A DNA stretch of 64,000 nucleotides from Promicromonospora iranensis (GTDB taxonomy: Bacteria; Actinomycetota; Actinomycetes; Actinomycetales; Cellulomonadaceae), in contig NZ_JAJQQP010000002.1 of NCBI RefSeq assembly GCF_028994805.1, forward strand, positions 124,001 through 188,000, in the 5' to 3' direction. Of this stretch, positions 42,563 to 51,890 are shown in pieces. The position numbers and the translations under genes were made by a program. A model generated the notes under the pieces. The model saw nothing but the letters and a program-made list of their open reading frames with translations, was not told the DNA's origin and searched no databases. The stretch's first letter is position 1. Each line of letters opens with the position of its first letter.

Positions 42563-45500
42563 CGGCGGCGTGCCGTACGCCGAGCTGCACGCACACTCCG
42601 CGTTCAGCTTCCTGGACGGGGCCTCGCACCCCGAGGAGCTCGCGGCCGAGGGCGCGCGTCTCGGGCTGACGTCGCTCGCGATCACCGACCACGACGGGCT
42701 GTACGGGGTGGTGCGGTTCTCCGAGGCGGCGAAGAAGGTCGGCCTGAAGACGTCGTTCGGGGCGGAGCTGCACCTGCCGGTGGCCTCGACAGGCTCGACC
42801 GGCGGGAGCGGTGCGCCCGTGCTCGACCCGCCCACCGGGACCCCCGACCCGCGCGCCACGCACCTGCTCGTGCTCGCCCGCGGCGAGCACGGCTACCGCA
42901 ACCTGTCGAGGGCTGTCGGCGTCGCGCACCTCGACGCCGGGGTCAAGGGCGCCGCGAGCTACACGCTGGAGGCACTGGGCGAGGCGTCGAACGGCGAGTG
43001 GCTGGTCCTGACGGGCTGCCGTAAGGGCGCCGTCCGCCAGGCCCTCCAACCCTCGTTGAGTGCTGGGTATGTGCGCCCTCAAAACGTTTCGACAGCACAC
43101 ATACCCAGCACTCAACGGGGCGGCGGGGGGAACGGGAACCGGACGGATCGGTTGGGGGGCGCACGGCGGGAGATTGCGCGGCTTGTTGATGTCTTTGGGC
43201 GGGGGAACGTCGCCGTCGAGATCACCGCAACCGGCGACCCGCGCGACGCCGACCTGCACGACGCGCTCGCCCTGCTGGCCGCCGACGCGCGACTGCCGCT
43301 GGTCGCCACCACCGCGGCGCACTACGCCCGCCCCCGGGACGCCGACCTGGCGGGCGCCCTGGCCGCCGTCCGGGCGCGGTCGAGCCTGGACGACCTGGAC
43401 GGCTGGCTGCCCGGCGCCCCCACCGCCCACCTGCGCAGCGGCGCGGAGATGGCGCGCCTGCACCACAGGCATCCGCAGGCCGTGCCGACGGCGGCCGCGC
43501 TGGGGGAGGAGTGCGCGTTCGACCTGGACCTCATCGCTCCTGAGCTGCCGCCCTACGACGTCCCGGACGGGCACGACGAGGCGTCCTGGCTGCGTGAGCT
43601 CGCCTACCAGGGCGCGGAGCGGTGCTACGGACCCCGGGAGAGCAACAGGAAGGCCTGGCGGCAGATCGACCACGAGCTGAAGGTCATCACCGATCTGAAC
43701 TTTCCCGGGTACTTCCTGGTGGTCTACGACCTGGTGGACTTCTGCCGACGCAACGGGATCCTCGCGCAGGGGCGCGGCAGCGCCGCCAACTCCGCGGTCT
43801 GCTTCGCCCTGGGGATCACGGCCGTGGACGCCGTCAAGCACGGGCTGCTGTTCGAGCGGTTCCTCGCGCCCGAGCGGGACGGGCCACCGGACATCGACGT
43901 CGACATCGAGTCGGTGCGCCGCGAGGAGGTGATCCAGCACGTCTACGAGAAGTTCGGGCGCACGCACGCGGCACAGGTCGCGAACGTCATCTCCTACCGG
44001 CCACGCTCCGCGGTGCGTGACGCCGCACGCGCGCTCGGCTACGACATCGGGCAGCAGGACGCGTGGTCCAGGTCCATCGAGCGCTGGGGGACGCTCAAGC
44101 CGAAGGCGGCCCTGGCGCCGCGGGACGTGCCGCCGGACGTGCCACCGGACGTGCCACAGAACAAGACCGCGGCCAAGGACGCCCAGGTCGCGGCGCTGTG
44201 GGGACCGCCCGAAGCGAGGCCGCACGTCGACCGCGCCGGCCCGGCTGCGCGCCCCGGCGCCTTCGTCGACGTGCTCGTCGAGGAGGCACGGGCGCCGGGT
44301 GAACCCCGGCCGGACCCGACCCGCGCCGACGACGCCCACGACGTCGTGCCGTTCCGCACACCGCCGTCGGCCGCGGAGGAGGGGGAGATCCCCGAGGACG
44401 TGCTCGACCTCGCCGACCGGATGCTCCGCCTGCCCCGCCACCTGGGCATCCACTCGGGCGGCATGGTGATGTGCGACCGCCCGGTGATCGAGGTCTGCCC
44501 CGTGGAGTGGGCCCGCATGGAAGGCCGCACGGTGCTGCAGTGGGACAAGGAGGACTGCGCGGACGCCGGGCTGGTGAAGTTCGACCTGCTGGGGCTGGGC
44601 ATGCTGACCGCCATCCGGTACGCGTTCGAGTTCATCGAGGAGCACACCGGGGAACGGTTCGAGCTGCGCAGCCTGCCGCAGGAGGACCCGCTCGTGTACG
44701 ACCTGCTGTGCGCCGCCGACACCGTCGGCGTGTTCCAGGTGGAGTCCCGTGCCCAGATGGCGACGCTCCCGCGCCTGCGGCCGCGCAGGTTCTACGACAT
44801 CGTCGTGGAGGTCGCGCTCATCCGGCCCGGCCCCATCCAGGGCGGGTCCGTGCACCCGTACATCGAGCGGGCCCGCGGGCGGGAGAAGGTGGAATACCTG
44901 CACCCGCTGCTCGAGAACTCCCTGAGCCGCACCAAGGGCGTGCCGCTGTTCCAGGAACAGCTCATGCAGATGGCGATCGACGTCGCAGGGTTCACACCCA
45001 AGGAGTCCGACGAGCTGCGGCGCGCCATGGGGTCCAAGCGGTCCCAGGAGCGCATGGAGGCGCTGCGCGAACGGCTCTACGCGGGGATGACCAGGAACAA
45101 GATCCCACCCACGGCGCAGGCGGAGATCTTCGAGAAACTCAGAGCCTTCGCCGACTTCGGCTTCCCCGAGTCGCACGCCTACTCCTTCGCGTACCTCGTG
45201 TACGCGAGCTCGTGGCTCAAGGTGCACCACCCCGCAGCGTTCTACGCCGGGCTGCTCGCGGCGCAGCCCATGGGGTTCTACTCACCGCAGTCCCTGGCCG
45301 CCGACGCCCGCCGGCACGGCGTCCGCGTGCTGCGGCCCTCGGTGACGCGGTCGCGGGTGCTCTCGTCGGTCGAGCGGCTGCCGGCACCGGGGAGCGAGCC
45401 TGCGCCCCCGTCGGCCGAGCCTGTCGAGACCCCGCAGGACGGCGGCTCCGCCCCGTCCGTGGCACGCCTCGTCCGCGCCGACCCGGCGCTCGCGGTCCGC

Positions 45501-46199
45501 ATGGGCCTGGAGTCCGTGCGCGGCATCGGGAAGGACAAGGCGGAGGAGATCGTCGCGGCGCGGGTCTCGACAGGCTCGACCGCTGGTTTCCGGGACCTGC
45601 GGGACCTCGTCCGACGGGTCGAGCTGTCGACGGCGCAGCTCGAGGCGCTCGCCACGGCCGGGGCGCTGGAGCCGCTCGGGATCGATCGCCGGGAAGGCCT
45701 GTGGGCGGCGGGTGCGCTGGGCCAGGAAGGGCCGACGACGCTGCCCGGTGTCAGCGTCGGCGTCGAGGCCCCGATGCTGCCGGGGATGACCGAGATCGAG
45801 CTGTCGCAGGCCGACGCATGGGCCACCGGCGTCACGCCCGACTCGTACCCGACGCAGCACGTCCGGCCCGGGCTGGAGGCGGCAGGGGTGCTCACCGTGG
45901 CGCAGGCGGTCGTCACCGAGCCGGGGCGGCGGATCGCCGTCGGCGGGGTGGTGACGCACCGGCAGCGGCCGGGCACCGCCGGGGGAGTGACCTTCCTCTC
46001 CCTGGAGGACGAGACGGGACTGCTCAACGTGATCTGCAGCGTCGGGCTGTGGCAGCGGTTCCGGAAGGTCGCGCGGTCGGCGCAGGCCATGGTGGTGCGG
46101 GGCCGGATCGAGGCGGCCGACGGCGCCGTGAATCTCGTGGCGGAGCACCTGTCGACGCTCACCCTGACCGTCCCGGCGCGGTCGCGGGACTTCCAGTAG
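42555..46199 (+). CDS. dnaE2: Error-prone DNA polymerase DnaE2
   Basis: The 1214-residue polymerase begins with a PHP domain (ELHAHSAFSFLDGAS; AITDHDGLYG), then the C-family polymerase core (GRGSAANSAVCFALG; PDIDVDIE with the metal-binding Asp446/Asp448; GVFQVESRAQM) and ends with helix-hairpin-helix and OB-fold segments (LEDETGLLNVICSV). Length is above the usual 1050-1100. Part of the excess is a 64-bp palindrome read in frame near residues 167-188, together with the Gly/Asn-rich stretch behind it, and part is a Pro-rich DVPP triplet repeat at 44124-44159. It carries out damage-induced mutagenic synthesis with ImuA' and ImuB. Confidence 0.93.
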   Translation: MTDGGVPYAELHAHSAFSFLDGASHPEELAAEGARLGLTSLAITDHDGLYGVVRFSEAAKKVGLKTSFGAELHLPVASTGSTGGSGAPVLDPPTGTPDPRATHLLVLARGEHGYRNLSRAVGVAHLDAGVKGAASYTLEALGEASNGEWLVLTGCRKGAVRQALQPSLSAGYVRPQNVSTAHIPSTQRGGGGNGNRTDRLGGARREIARLVDVFGRGNVAVEITATGDPRDADLHDALALLAADARLPLVATTAAHYARPRDADLAGALAAVRARSSLDDLDGWLPGAPTAHLRSGAEMARLHHRHPQAVPTAAALGEECAFDLDLIAPELPPYDVPDGHDEASWLRELAYQGAERCYGPRESNRKAWRQIDHELKVITDLNFPGYFLVVYDLVDFCRRNGILAQGRGSAANSAVCFALGITAVDAVKHGLLFERFLAPERDGPPDIDVDIESVRREEVIQHVYEKFGRTHAAQVANVISYRPRSAVRDAARALGYDIGQQDAWSRSIERWGTLKPKAALAPRDVPPDVPPDVPQNKTAAKDAQVAALWGPPEARPHVDRAGPAARPGAFVDVLVEEARAPGEPRPDPTRADDAHDVVPFRTPPSAAEEGEIPEDVLDLADRMLRLPRHLGIHSGGMVMCDRPVIEVCPVEWARMEGRTVLQWDKEDCADAGLVKFDLLGLGMLTAIRYAFEFIEEHTGERFELRSLPQEDPLVYDLLCAADTVGVFQVESRAQMATLPRLRPRRFYDIVVEVALIRPGPIQGGSVHPYIERARGREKVEYLHPLLENSLSRTKGVPLFQEQLMQMAIDVAGFTPKESDELRRAMGSKRSQERMEALRERLYAGMTRNKIPPTAQAEIFEKLRAFADFGFPESHAYSFAYLVYASSWLKVHHPAAFYAGLLAAQPMGFYSPQSLAADARRHGVRVLRPSVTRSRVLSSVERLPAPGSEPAPPSAEPVETPQDGGSAPSVARLVRADPALAVRMGLESVRGIGKDKAEEIVAARVSTGSTAGFRDLRDLVRRVELSTAQLEALATAGALEPLGIDRREGLWAAGALGQEGPTTLPGVSVGVEAPMLPGMTEIELSQADAWATGVTPDSYPTQHVRPGLEAAGVLTVAQAVVTEPGRRIAVGGVVTHRQRPGTAGGVTFLSLEDETGLLNVICSVGLWQRFRKVARSAQAMVVRGRIEAADGAVNLVAEHLSTLTLTVPARSRDFQ
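43054..43117. repeat. 64-bp palindromic element inside the dnaE2 coding sequence
   Basis: Positions 43054-43085 pair with 43086-43117 at 28 of 32 positions. The outer 20 bp are perfect and the centre is AAACGTTT. The element is A/T-richer than its surroundings and is read through in frame, encoding LSAGYVRPQNVSTAHIPST. It sits in a variable linker of the PHP domain, after LTGCRKGAVRQAL and before the conserved REIARLVDVFG. Confidence 0.8.
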
Positions 46200-46260
46200 G
46201 GGGAGTGGACCGCGGAAGGACGTGTCTGCGAACGGCTCCGTCGCTCCGCACAATGGGGGC

Positions 46261-47664
46261 ATGCCACAACCAGATCGTCGAAGCCTGTACTCGACGGTGC
46301 GCAAGGTCCTGCGCACCGATCCGTCGGAGGGTCCGGAGACCGAGGTCGTTCCCGCCGTCGACGACGCCAGGGTGATCAGGGCACTGGACCTGGCGATGCG
46401 TATCGGCGAGTCGATGTTCGCCGTCGGGGCGTCCGCTCACGAGGTCACCCTGGCGGTCACGCGCGTGGCGGGCGCGTACCAGCTCCAGGGCGTGCACGTG
46501 GACGTGACCTACACGTCGATCGCCCTGTCGTACCAGCGCAGCGGCGAGGGCTGGCCGCACACGCTGCTCCGGGTGGTGCGCGTCGCGGCGCCCGACCACA
46601 TGAAGCTGCAGCGGCTGCAGGCGCTGCTGGTCGACATCGACGACGGGCTGGACCTCGACGAGGCGCGGACCAGGTTCCGTGCGATCCGCCGGGTGCCGTT
46701 CCGGTACCGGCAGCCGGTGGTGGTCATGGCTCGGGCGCTGCTCGCGGTCGGCGCGGGCATCCTCGCCGGAGGAAGCGCGTTGGTGGTGACGCTCACCTTC
46801 ATCGCGGCGCTGGGCGCCGCGACGACCCAGTCCGGGCTCGCCCGGCTGCGCGTACCGTCGTTCTTCAGCCAGATCGCGGGGGCCTTCGTCACGACGATCG
46901 TCGCGGTGGCCGTGTCGGCCCTCGGGACCGCCGGGGTCGAGCCGTTCACCGGGGTCCGGCCCTCCATCATCGTGGCGGCCGGGATCATCCTCATGCTCTC
47001 CGGCCTCACCGTGGTGGGCGCGGCGCAGGACGCGATCGACGGGTTCGCACTGACGGCGGCGGGGCGCATCCTCGACCTCACGCTGCAGACGCTCGGCCTC
47101 GTGGTGGGAATCCTCGCCGGTCTGGAGCTCGGCAGCGTGCTCGGGTTCCGGATGACGCTGCCGGAGGGGCCGCCGCCGCTCGGCCCGCTGCCGAACCAGG
47201 TCAGCGGAGCGATCATCGTCGCCGTAGCGGTGGCGCTGTTCAACGGTGCCGGCGCACGCATCCTCGCCGTCAGCGCCGTGCTGGGGGCGGTCGCGGCGCT
47301 GGTCCACGCCGTCGGGCAGGCGTCGGCCCTGCACGAGGCGGCCGCCAGCGGCATCGCGGCGCTGCTCGCCAGCTTTGTCGGCGTGCTGGTCGCCCACAAC
47401 CTGCACGTTCCGTCCGTGGCGGTGACGACGGCGGCCATCGTGCCGCTCGTCCCCGGCGGTGCCGTGTTCTACGGGCTGCTCGGCATGGTGCACGCCGACC
47501 CGGTATCGGCGCTGGGAGCCGGAGGCGGGGCCAGCTCCCTCGTCCTCGCGGCATCCATCGGCGTCGGGCTGGCCGCGGGGGCGTCGCTGGGGATCTATCT
47601 CGGGACGCCCGTGCGGGCCACGCTCGCCGGCGTCGCACGGTCCCGGGCGCGCGTCCGGCGCTGA
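46261..47664 (+). CDS. ThrE-type threonine/serine exporter family protein
   Basis: I start at the ATG at 46261 (467 residues). The N-terminal half is the DUF1212-type domain with the signature FAVGASAHEVTLAVTRVAGA and VDVTYTSIALSY, followed by five hydrophobic segments; the C-terminal half is the second membrane domain (NQVSGAIIVAVAVALFNGAG; VPLVPGGAVFYGL). This fused arrangement is typical of actinobacterial ThrE, which exports threonine and serine by proton antiport. The gene is separate from the mutasome operon and ends before a 16-bp hairpin. Confidence 0.87.
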   Translation: MPQPDRRSLYSTVRKVLRTDPSEGPETEVVPAVDDARVIRALDLAMRIGESMFAVGASAHEVTLAVTRVAGAYQLQGVHVDVTYTSIALSYQRSGEGWPHTLLRVVRVAAPDHMKLQRLQALLVDIDDGLDLDEARTRFRAIRRVPFRYRQPVVVMARALLAVGAGILAGGSALVVTLTFIAALGAATTQSGLARLRVPSFFSQIAGAFVTTIVAVAVSALGTAGVEPFTGVRPSIIVAAGIILMLSGLTVVGAAQDAIDGFALTAAGRILDLTLQTLGLVVGILAGLELGSVLGFRMTLPEGPPPLGPLPNQVSGAIIVAVAVALFNGAGARILAVSAVLGAVAALVHAVGQASALHEAAASGIAALLASFVGVLVAHNLHVPSVAVTTAAIVPLVPGGAVFYGLLGMVHADPVSALGAGGGASSLVLAASIGVGLAAGASLGIYLGTPVRATLAGVARSRARVRR

Positions 47665-47694
47665 CGCTGACTGCCGGCTGCCGGCTGCTGGCTG

Positions 47695-47733
47695 CTGAGA
47701 ACCTGGGCCGGCTCCGTCGGCCCAGGTTCTCAG
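47695..47733. terminator. 16-bp perfect hairpin between convergent genes
   Basis: Arms 47695-47710 and 47718-47733 with a 7-nt loop. The right arm overlaps the stop codon of the convergent kinase gene (47730-47732). No T-tract is present. Confidence 0.7.
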
Positions 47734-50195
47734 TAGCCCAGCTGCAGCGTGGTGGAGCTGGTCGCCCACAGCGCCGCCGAGCCCACGCCGACGAGCAGCG
47801 TGGAGACCACGTAGAACCAGATCCGCATGGCGTGCCCGCCGATGCGCAGGAGCGCCGCCAGCCCGAGCGCGGCGACGGCAAGCGCCGGTGCGGCGAGGTA
47901 CGGATCGCCCGCCTGGGCATCCTGGGTGACCAGCAGATACACGGCGCCCAGCAGCAGCAGTCGGGGAACCCAGCGCAGCAGGGCTCCCAGCAGGCGCAGC
48001 GGCCACGGCCTCCGGCGGGGCGCCGCCGCAGCCGGAGCGGTCGGCCTCGCCGCGACGACCGGTTGCGGCGCCGGCCGTACCCGCGGTTGTGCGACGGGCT
48101 GGGCAGCCGGCTGCGCCGCAGGTCGGACGCCCCGCTGGATGCCCTGCCGGAACCTTTGCCGGGCGTTCTGCTGGGTGCTCTGCCCGATGCCCTGCCCGAT
48201 GCCGGGCTGCACGCTCGGGGGGCGGCTCGCAGGCTGCTGCTGCACGGCTGGCGGCGTCACCGGCATCGGGCGGGTGGCGTGCGCCGACTGCTTCGGTCCG
48301 GCCTGCTTCGGGGCCGGGCCGAGGTGCTTGACCGGGCTCTTGCGCGGCTCGAACGACTGCGGCGGCGGGACCAGTCTGCGGACCACCTGGGTCGCCGCGG
48401 CCGGCGCCGGCGCGGCGGACCCGGGCACGACCGCCGGGGGCACGGGCTCCGGCCTGCTCCGGGCGGGCACCTGCTCGCTCGCCGGGACGGGCTCGGGGCT
48501 GCGGAAGGCACGCCAGCCGCGGAGGGTGTCCGCGTGACCGTCGGGAGGAGAGGCGACCTGCCAGCGCATCGCCTGCCAGATCCAGTCCTTGATCTCGGCG
48601 GGGGTACGACCGTCGGCGACGTGCGCGCCGATCTCCGCGACGTGGTCCGCGACCACCTGTTCCGCCGCTCCGTCGAACCCGTCCGCGTGCACCTCGGCCA
48701 GGACGCTCATGAGCGCGCGGTCGTACACCAGGGCGTGCCAGGGCTCCGTGACCCGCGAGGGCGTGGGGGTGTCCGACCGGTCCGGGTCCCGCTGGAACAG
48801 CTTGGTGTGGCCACGCCCGGGCAGCACGTCCGTCGCCGGGAGGGCGGCCACCTCGGCGGCTGTCACGCCGTCGCTGAGAAGCTGCGAGGTGAGCATCAGC
48901 GTGGGATCGGGCGTCGTGCTCGCGAGGCGGGCGCGCACGACGCTCGCGATGTTCTCCAGCGGCGGGCGGTGGTTCGGCTGGTACCGCGTCATGGCCAGGA
49001 TCAGCGACTGCAGGTGCCGGTCGACGGCAGGCGGCTCGGGCAAGGGGTCGTCGTCCGGGACGACGTGGAGCGGCTCCTCGTCGACCAGATCGGTGGGCAC
49101 CAGGTCGCGGCCCAGGAAATTCAGGTCGAGCGGCAGCGTGCCCGTGTTCGCGTACAGGAGCAGCAGCCCGAGGCTGTACACGTCGGAGCGCGGGTGCACC
49201 CGGCGCCCGAACAGCTCCGGGGCCATGTAGGAGACGGTTCCGGCCGGCTGCGTCGACGTCGCGGCGTCGAAGACCTTGGCGATGCCCAGGTCGATGAGCA
49301 CCGCGCGGTCGCCGTCGACCATGATGTTGGCCGGCTTGAGGTCCCGGTGCAGGGCACGCTCCTCCTGCAGCACGAGCAGCGCGTCGACCAGCTGCTTGGC
49401 GAGGCCCAGCGCCTCGTGCCCGGACAGCGGTCCTTCCTCGCGCACCCGGTCCCGCAGCGTCGTACCGGGAACGAGCTCCATCGCGAACCAGGGCTGGTCC
49501 GCGTCCAGACCGGCCTCCACGAAGCGCGGGAAGCCCCGGCCGTCCAGGCGCTCCAGGAGGTGCGCCTCCTGGGCGAACCGATCTCTGGCGTCGTCGTGCA
49601 GCCCGGTCAGGACCTTGAGGGCCACCTCGGTGTCGTCGTCGGCCACCGCGCGGTACACGTGCGCGAAGCCGCCGTGGCCGAGCGCCTCGGCGAGGGTGAA
49701 CCGGCCCAGGCGTTCCCCGCTGGCGGGGATGCGCCGGACGGGACGGACGGGGAGCGCCGCGGCGAGCGGGGCAGGCGCAGCGGGTGCTGGTTCCGGTTCC
49801 GGCGCGGGTTCCGGGGGAGGGGCCTGGTCGGACGACCGGGCCTCGCTGGGCGCCGGGACCGGGTCGGACGGCGGTGCCGGCACGGGCGCCGGGACCGGGT
49901 CGGACGGCGGTGCGGGCACCGGTGTCGGGGTGTCGACAGACAGCGGGGTCGGCGGGGACTGGTCGGACGGCAGCGCCGGGCCGTCGTCGGTTGGTTCCGG
50001 CGTGCTGGACGCCGGAGCCGGGTCGGACGCCGGAGCGGGAGAGGGCTCCGCAGCTGAGGGTGGGTCGGCCGGTTCAGGGTCCAGGACCGAGGCTGGTGCG
50101 GCGGCGGCTGCGGGCTCAGCATCGGGCAACGGGACCGGACCGGGGCCGACGGCCGCTGGCGCGACCTCGCCGACGCCTGTCGCTGGTGACGTCAT
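47730..50195 (-). CDS. Membrane-anchored eukaryotic-type Ser/Thr protein kinase
   Basis: I start at the ATG at 50195 (821 residues); a longer frame upstream is not protein-like. Residues 1-155 are Pro/Ala/Ser-rich and disordered. The kinase domain (about 160-420) has a glycine loop GHGGFAHVY, VALKVL, catalytic HRDLKPANIM, and DLG in place of DFG. A domain with VYDRALMSVLAEVHADGFDGAAE and GRTPAEIKDWIWQAM follows, then a Pro/Gln-rich linker and two C-terminal hydrophobic segments. No PASTA repeats are present, so it is not PknB-like. The middle domain resembles ones that follow kinases in other actinobacteria; its role is unknown. Confidence 0.87.
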   Translation of the reverse strand: MTSPATGVGEVAPAAVGPGPVPLPDAEPAAAAAPASVLDPEPADPPSAAEPSPAPASDPAPASSTPEPTDDGPALPSDQSPPTPLSVDTPTPVPAPPSDPVPAPVPAPPSDPVPAPSEARSSDQAPPPEPAPEPEPAPAAPAPLAAALPVRPVRRIPASGERLGRFTLAEALGHGGFAHVYRAVADDDTEVALKVLTGLHDDARDRFAQEAHLLERLDGRGFPRFVEAGLDADQPWFAMELVPGTTLRDRVREEGPLSGHEALGLAKQLVDALLVLQEERALHRDLKPANIMVDGDRAVLIDLGIAKVFDAATSTQPAGTVSYMAPELFGRRVHPRSDVYSLGLLLLYANTGTLPLDLNFLGRDLVPTDLVDEEPLHVVPDDDPLPEPPAVDRHLQSLILAMTRYQPNHRPPLENIASVVRARLASTTPDPTLMLTSQLLSDGVTAAEVAALPATDVLPGRGHTKLFQRDPDRSDTPTPSRVTEPWHALVYDRALMSVLAEVHADGFDGAAEQVVADHVAEIGAHVADGRTPAEIKDWIWQAMRWQVASPPDGHADTLRGWRAFRSPEPVPASEQVPARSRPEPVPPAVVPGSAAPAPAAATQVVRRLVPPPQSFEPRKSPVKHLGPAPKQAGPKQSAHATRPMPVTPPAVQQQPASRPPSVQPGIGQGIGQSTQQNARQRFRQGIQRGVRPAAQPAAQPVAQPRVRPAPQPVVAARPTAPAAAAPRRRPWPLRLLGALLRWVPRLLLLGAVYLLVTQDAQAGDPYLAAPALAVAALGLAALLRIGGHAMRIWFYVVSTLLVGVGSAALWATSSTTLQLGY

Positions 50196-50424
50196 ACCGG
50201 GCAACCTACCAGCGCGTTCGTGCCCGTCCCAGAAAAGTCCCAGGCGGTTCGGGAGCTGGGCGCGTGCGTGCTGGTCCCGTGTTCTGCGGAGGGTTTCGGC
50301 CCATCGGCCAACCCTCAACAGGTGCTTGAACCTCACCTTCAACCTGAACCTGAGACTGAGTGGATCGTCGAGATGGTCCGTCGTGACCACCGCACCAGCG
50401 ACCGGCAGATCTCTCTGGATGCTC

Positions 50425-50512
50425 CTTCCGAGGAGTGCGTCACTGCCCTGACTTATGCGTACGACCCGGCCGGGAACGTGCTGAGCCTGAAGGACGCCTT
50501 CGACCCAAGGTG
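50425..50512 (+). pseudogene. Rhs/YD-repeat gene scrap
   Basis: In one plus-strand frame the sequence encodes LTYAYDPAGNVLSLKDA, a clear YD repeat of Rhs-type toxins. The frame has no matching protein on either side and there is room for only about 30 Rhs-like residues before the convergent HAD gene. It is a remnant, not a gene. The remainder of the 317-bp gap (50196-50424) shows nothing recognisable. Confidence 0.65.
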
Positions 50513-51679
50513 TCAGCGGCTCAGAGGTAGTTCGAACGCGGCAGGTCCGATGTTGGGGACGCTGGTTCGCCAGTGAGCCCGGCGGCGTCCTTCGTCGCCC
50601 CGGGGATAGACCAGGTTGGCCTCGCGGGCCGCGGCCTCGACATTGCGCATGGTTGCCCCGGTCCCGGCGGGGACCGGGGCATGCCTCTCCCAGGTGTCAC
50701 CCTGAAGGGTCCAGACCTCACAGTGGGTGAGGTCGGCCCGGCTACCGTGTCGGACCCGGACAACGACGGCGTGGCCGGGTGCGGTGTGGGTCGCTATCGC
50801 GAGCTGGGCTGCAAGGTGTGACATCGGCGCCGTGCCGATGTCGACGGGGAGCAGGGAGCGCAGGACCGCGACCGCGCCGTGCTCCTGGATGGTGCCGGTG
50901 ACCTCGTCCGCCACCGCTTGCACGACGGTCGGGGCGTGTCCCATGGCGTACGAACGTCCGGCCCACCGCAGCATGTCGAGATCATTCATCCCGTCCCCGA
51001 CTGCCACCGTGGCCTCTGGCGGGACGCCCATGCGTGCGCGGAGCCGTTCCAGAGCGGTCGCCTTGCTCGTTCCCGGCGCCGTGATGTCGGCCCAATCAGC
51101 ACCAGCTGGAGTCACCGTGACTCCAGTGGCGGCCAGAGCTTCCAGATGCAGCACGATCCCGGAACCGTGCACAGCGACTCGCGTCGCCGGCGCGTCGCCC
51201 AGGTCTGCGACCCGGACTTGCTTCTGCCTGCCGTTGAGCAGCCCGTCGGCGAACACGGTGTTGACGGTCCAGCCCCAGCCGATCTCCTCGACTCCGATAC
51301 GCACCCCCGGCGTCAGCGTCAGGGCCCGGCCGATCACGGGGTCGGGGTCGAAGCGGCGTGCAGCATCGATCACGTATCCCGACGGCAGTGTCGGGTCCAG
51401 GTGCGCGGTCATGCCCCCGTTCGAGCACACTGCGAGCCCATGGGTCAGCCCGAGCTTGGCGGCTACCGGCAGCAGCCCGACCAAGGATCGGCCTGTGGCT
51501 AGCACGACCTCATGCCCTGCCGCCCGCACCAGGTCCAGCGCCTCGACGGTCCCGGCAGGGACCTTCCCGTCGCGATCGAGAAGCGTGCCGTCAATGTCCA
51601 AGGCGACCAGCCGTCGGGCTGTCGTCGACGCTGCAGCAACTCCCGACAGCGTGTCGCTCTGCTGAAACCCAGTCCCCAT
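50513..51679 (-). CDS. HAD-superfamily (Cof-type) phosphatase
   Basis: The ATG at 51679 has GGGAG upstream and gives 388 residues. HAD motif I is LVALDIDGTLLD, motif II lies in VLATGRS and motif III/IV in VAVGDGMNDLDMLRWAG. The C2-type cap between them marks the Cof/YbjI group, which dephosphorylates sugar phosphates and related metabolites. About 110 residues beyond the HAD domain (THTAPGHAVVVRVRHG onward) are an extension not found in simple Cof proteins. It is divergent from the XRE/NUDIX operon. Confidence 0.87.
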   Translation of the reverse strand: MGTGFQQSDTLSGVAAASTTARRLVALDIDGTLLDRDGKVPAGTVEALDLVRAAGHEVVLATGRSLVGLLPVAAKLGLTHGLAVCSNGGMTAHLDPTLPSGYVIDAARRFDPDPVIGRALTLTPGVRIGVEEIGWGWTVNTVFADGLLNGRQKQVRVADLGDAPATRVAVHGSGIVLHLEALAATGVTVTPAGADWADITAPGTSKATALERLRARMGVPPEATVAVGDGMNDLDMLRWAGRSYAMGHAPTVVQAVADEVTGTIQEHGAVAVLRSLLPVDIGTAPMSHLAAQLAIATHTAPGHAVVVRVRHGSRADLTHCEVWTLQGDTWERHAPVPAGTGATMRNVEAAAREANLVYPRGDEGRRRAHWRTSVPNIGPAAFELPLSR

Positions 51680-51706
51680 CACAGCTCCCTCTGCTGGAAC
51701 CGGCGA

Positions 51707-51743
51707 ACGAGAAGGCGCGTCGTGCATATCGACGCCTTCTCGT
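51707..51743. repeat. 11-bp inverted repeat in the HAD/XRE divergent region
   Basis: ACGAGAAGGCG at 51707-51717 pairs with CGCCTTCTCGT at 51733-51743 around a 15-nt loop. It lies 28 bp upstream of the HAD start and may be an operator for the XRE-type regulator or a leader hairpin. The rest of the gap to 51853 shows nothing. Confidence 0.4.
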
Positions 51744-51853
51744 CATGTGCCGGCCTGACGGCGGTCGCCGTCCCACCCCTGCAATGCTTCTGCGCGAGCA
51801 CGGACAGCACATCGACACCGCAAGACATCTACCGACACCTTTGCGACATCGGC

Positions 51854-51890
51854 TTGTCCGCAGACCTCGAGGGGTGTCTAGGCTGTCGGC
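51854..51890 (+). promoter_or_regulatory. Promoter for a leaderless XRE/PLD-like gene
   Basis: TTGTCC at 51854-51859 and TAGGCT at 51879-51884 resemble -35 and -10 elements (19-bp spacer). The -10 ends 6 bp before the ATG at 51891 and there is no ribosome-binding site, so transcription probably starts at the A of the start codon. Confidence 0.5.

Noticed and set aside
43054-43117. dnaE2 insertion as an intein
   Set aside because: Far too short and without splicing motifs; the sequence is a simple DNA palindrome.
42120-45230. Very long open frame on the minus strand opposite imuB and dnaE2
   Set aside because: Its product is low-complexity and Arg/Gly/Val-rich, and it mirrors the third-position GC bias of the real genes; imuB and dnaE2 show clear family motifs.
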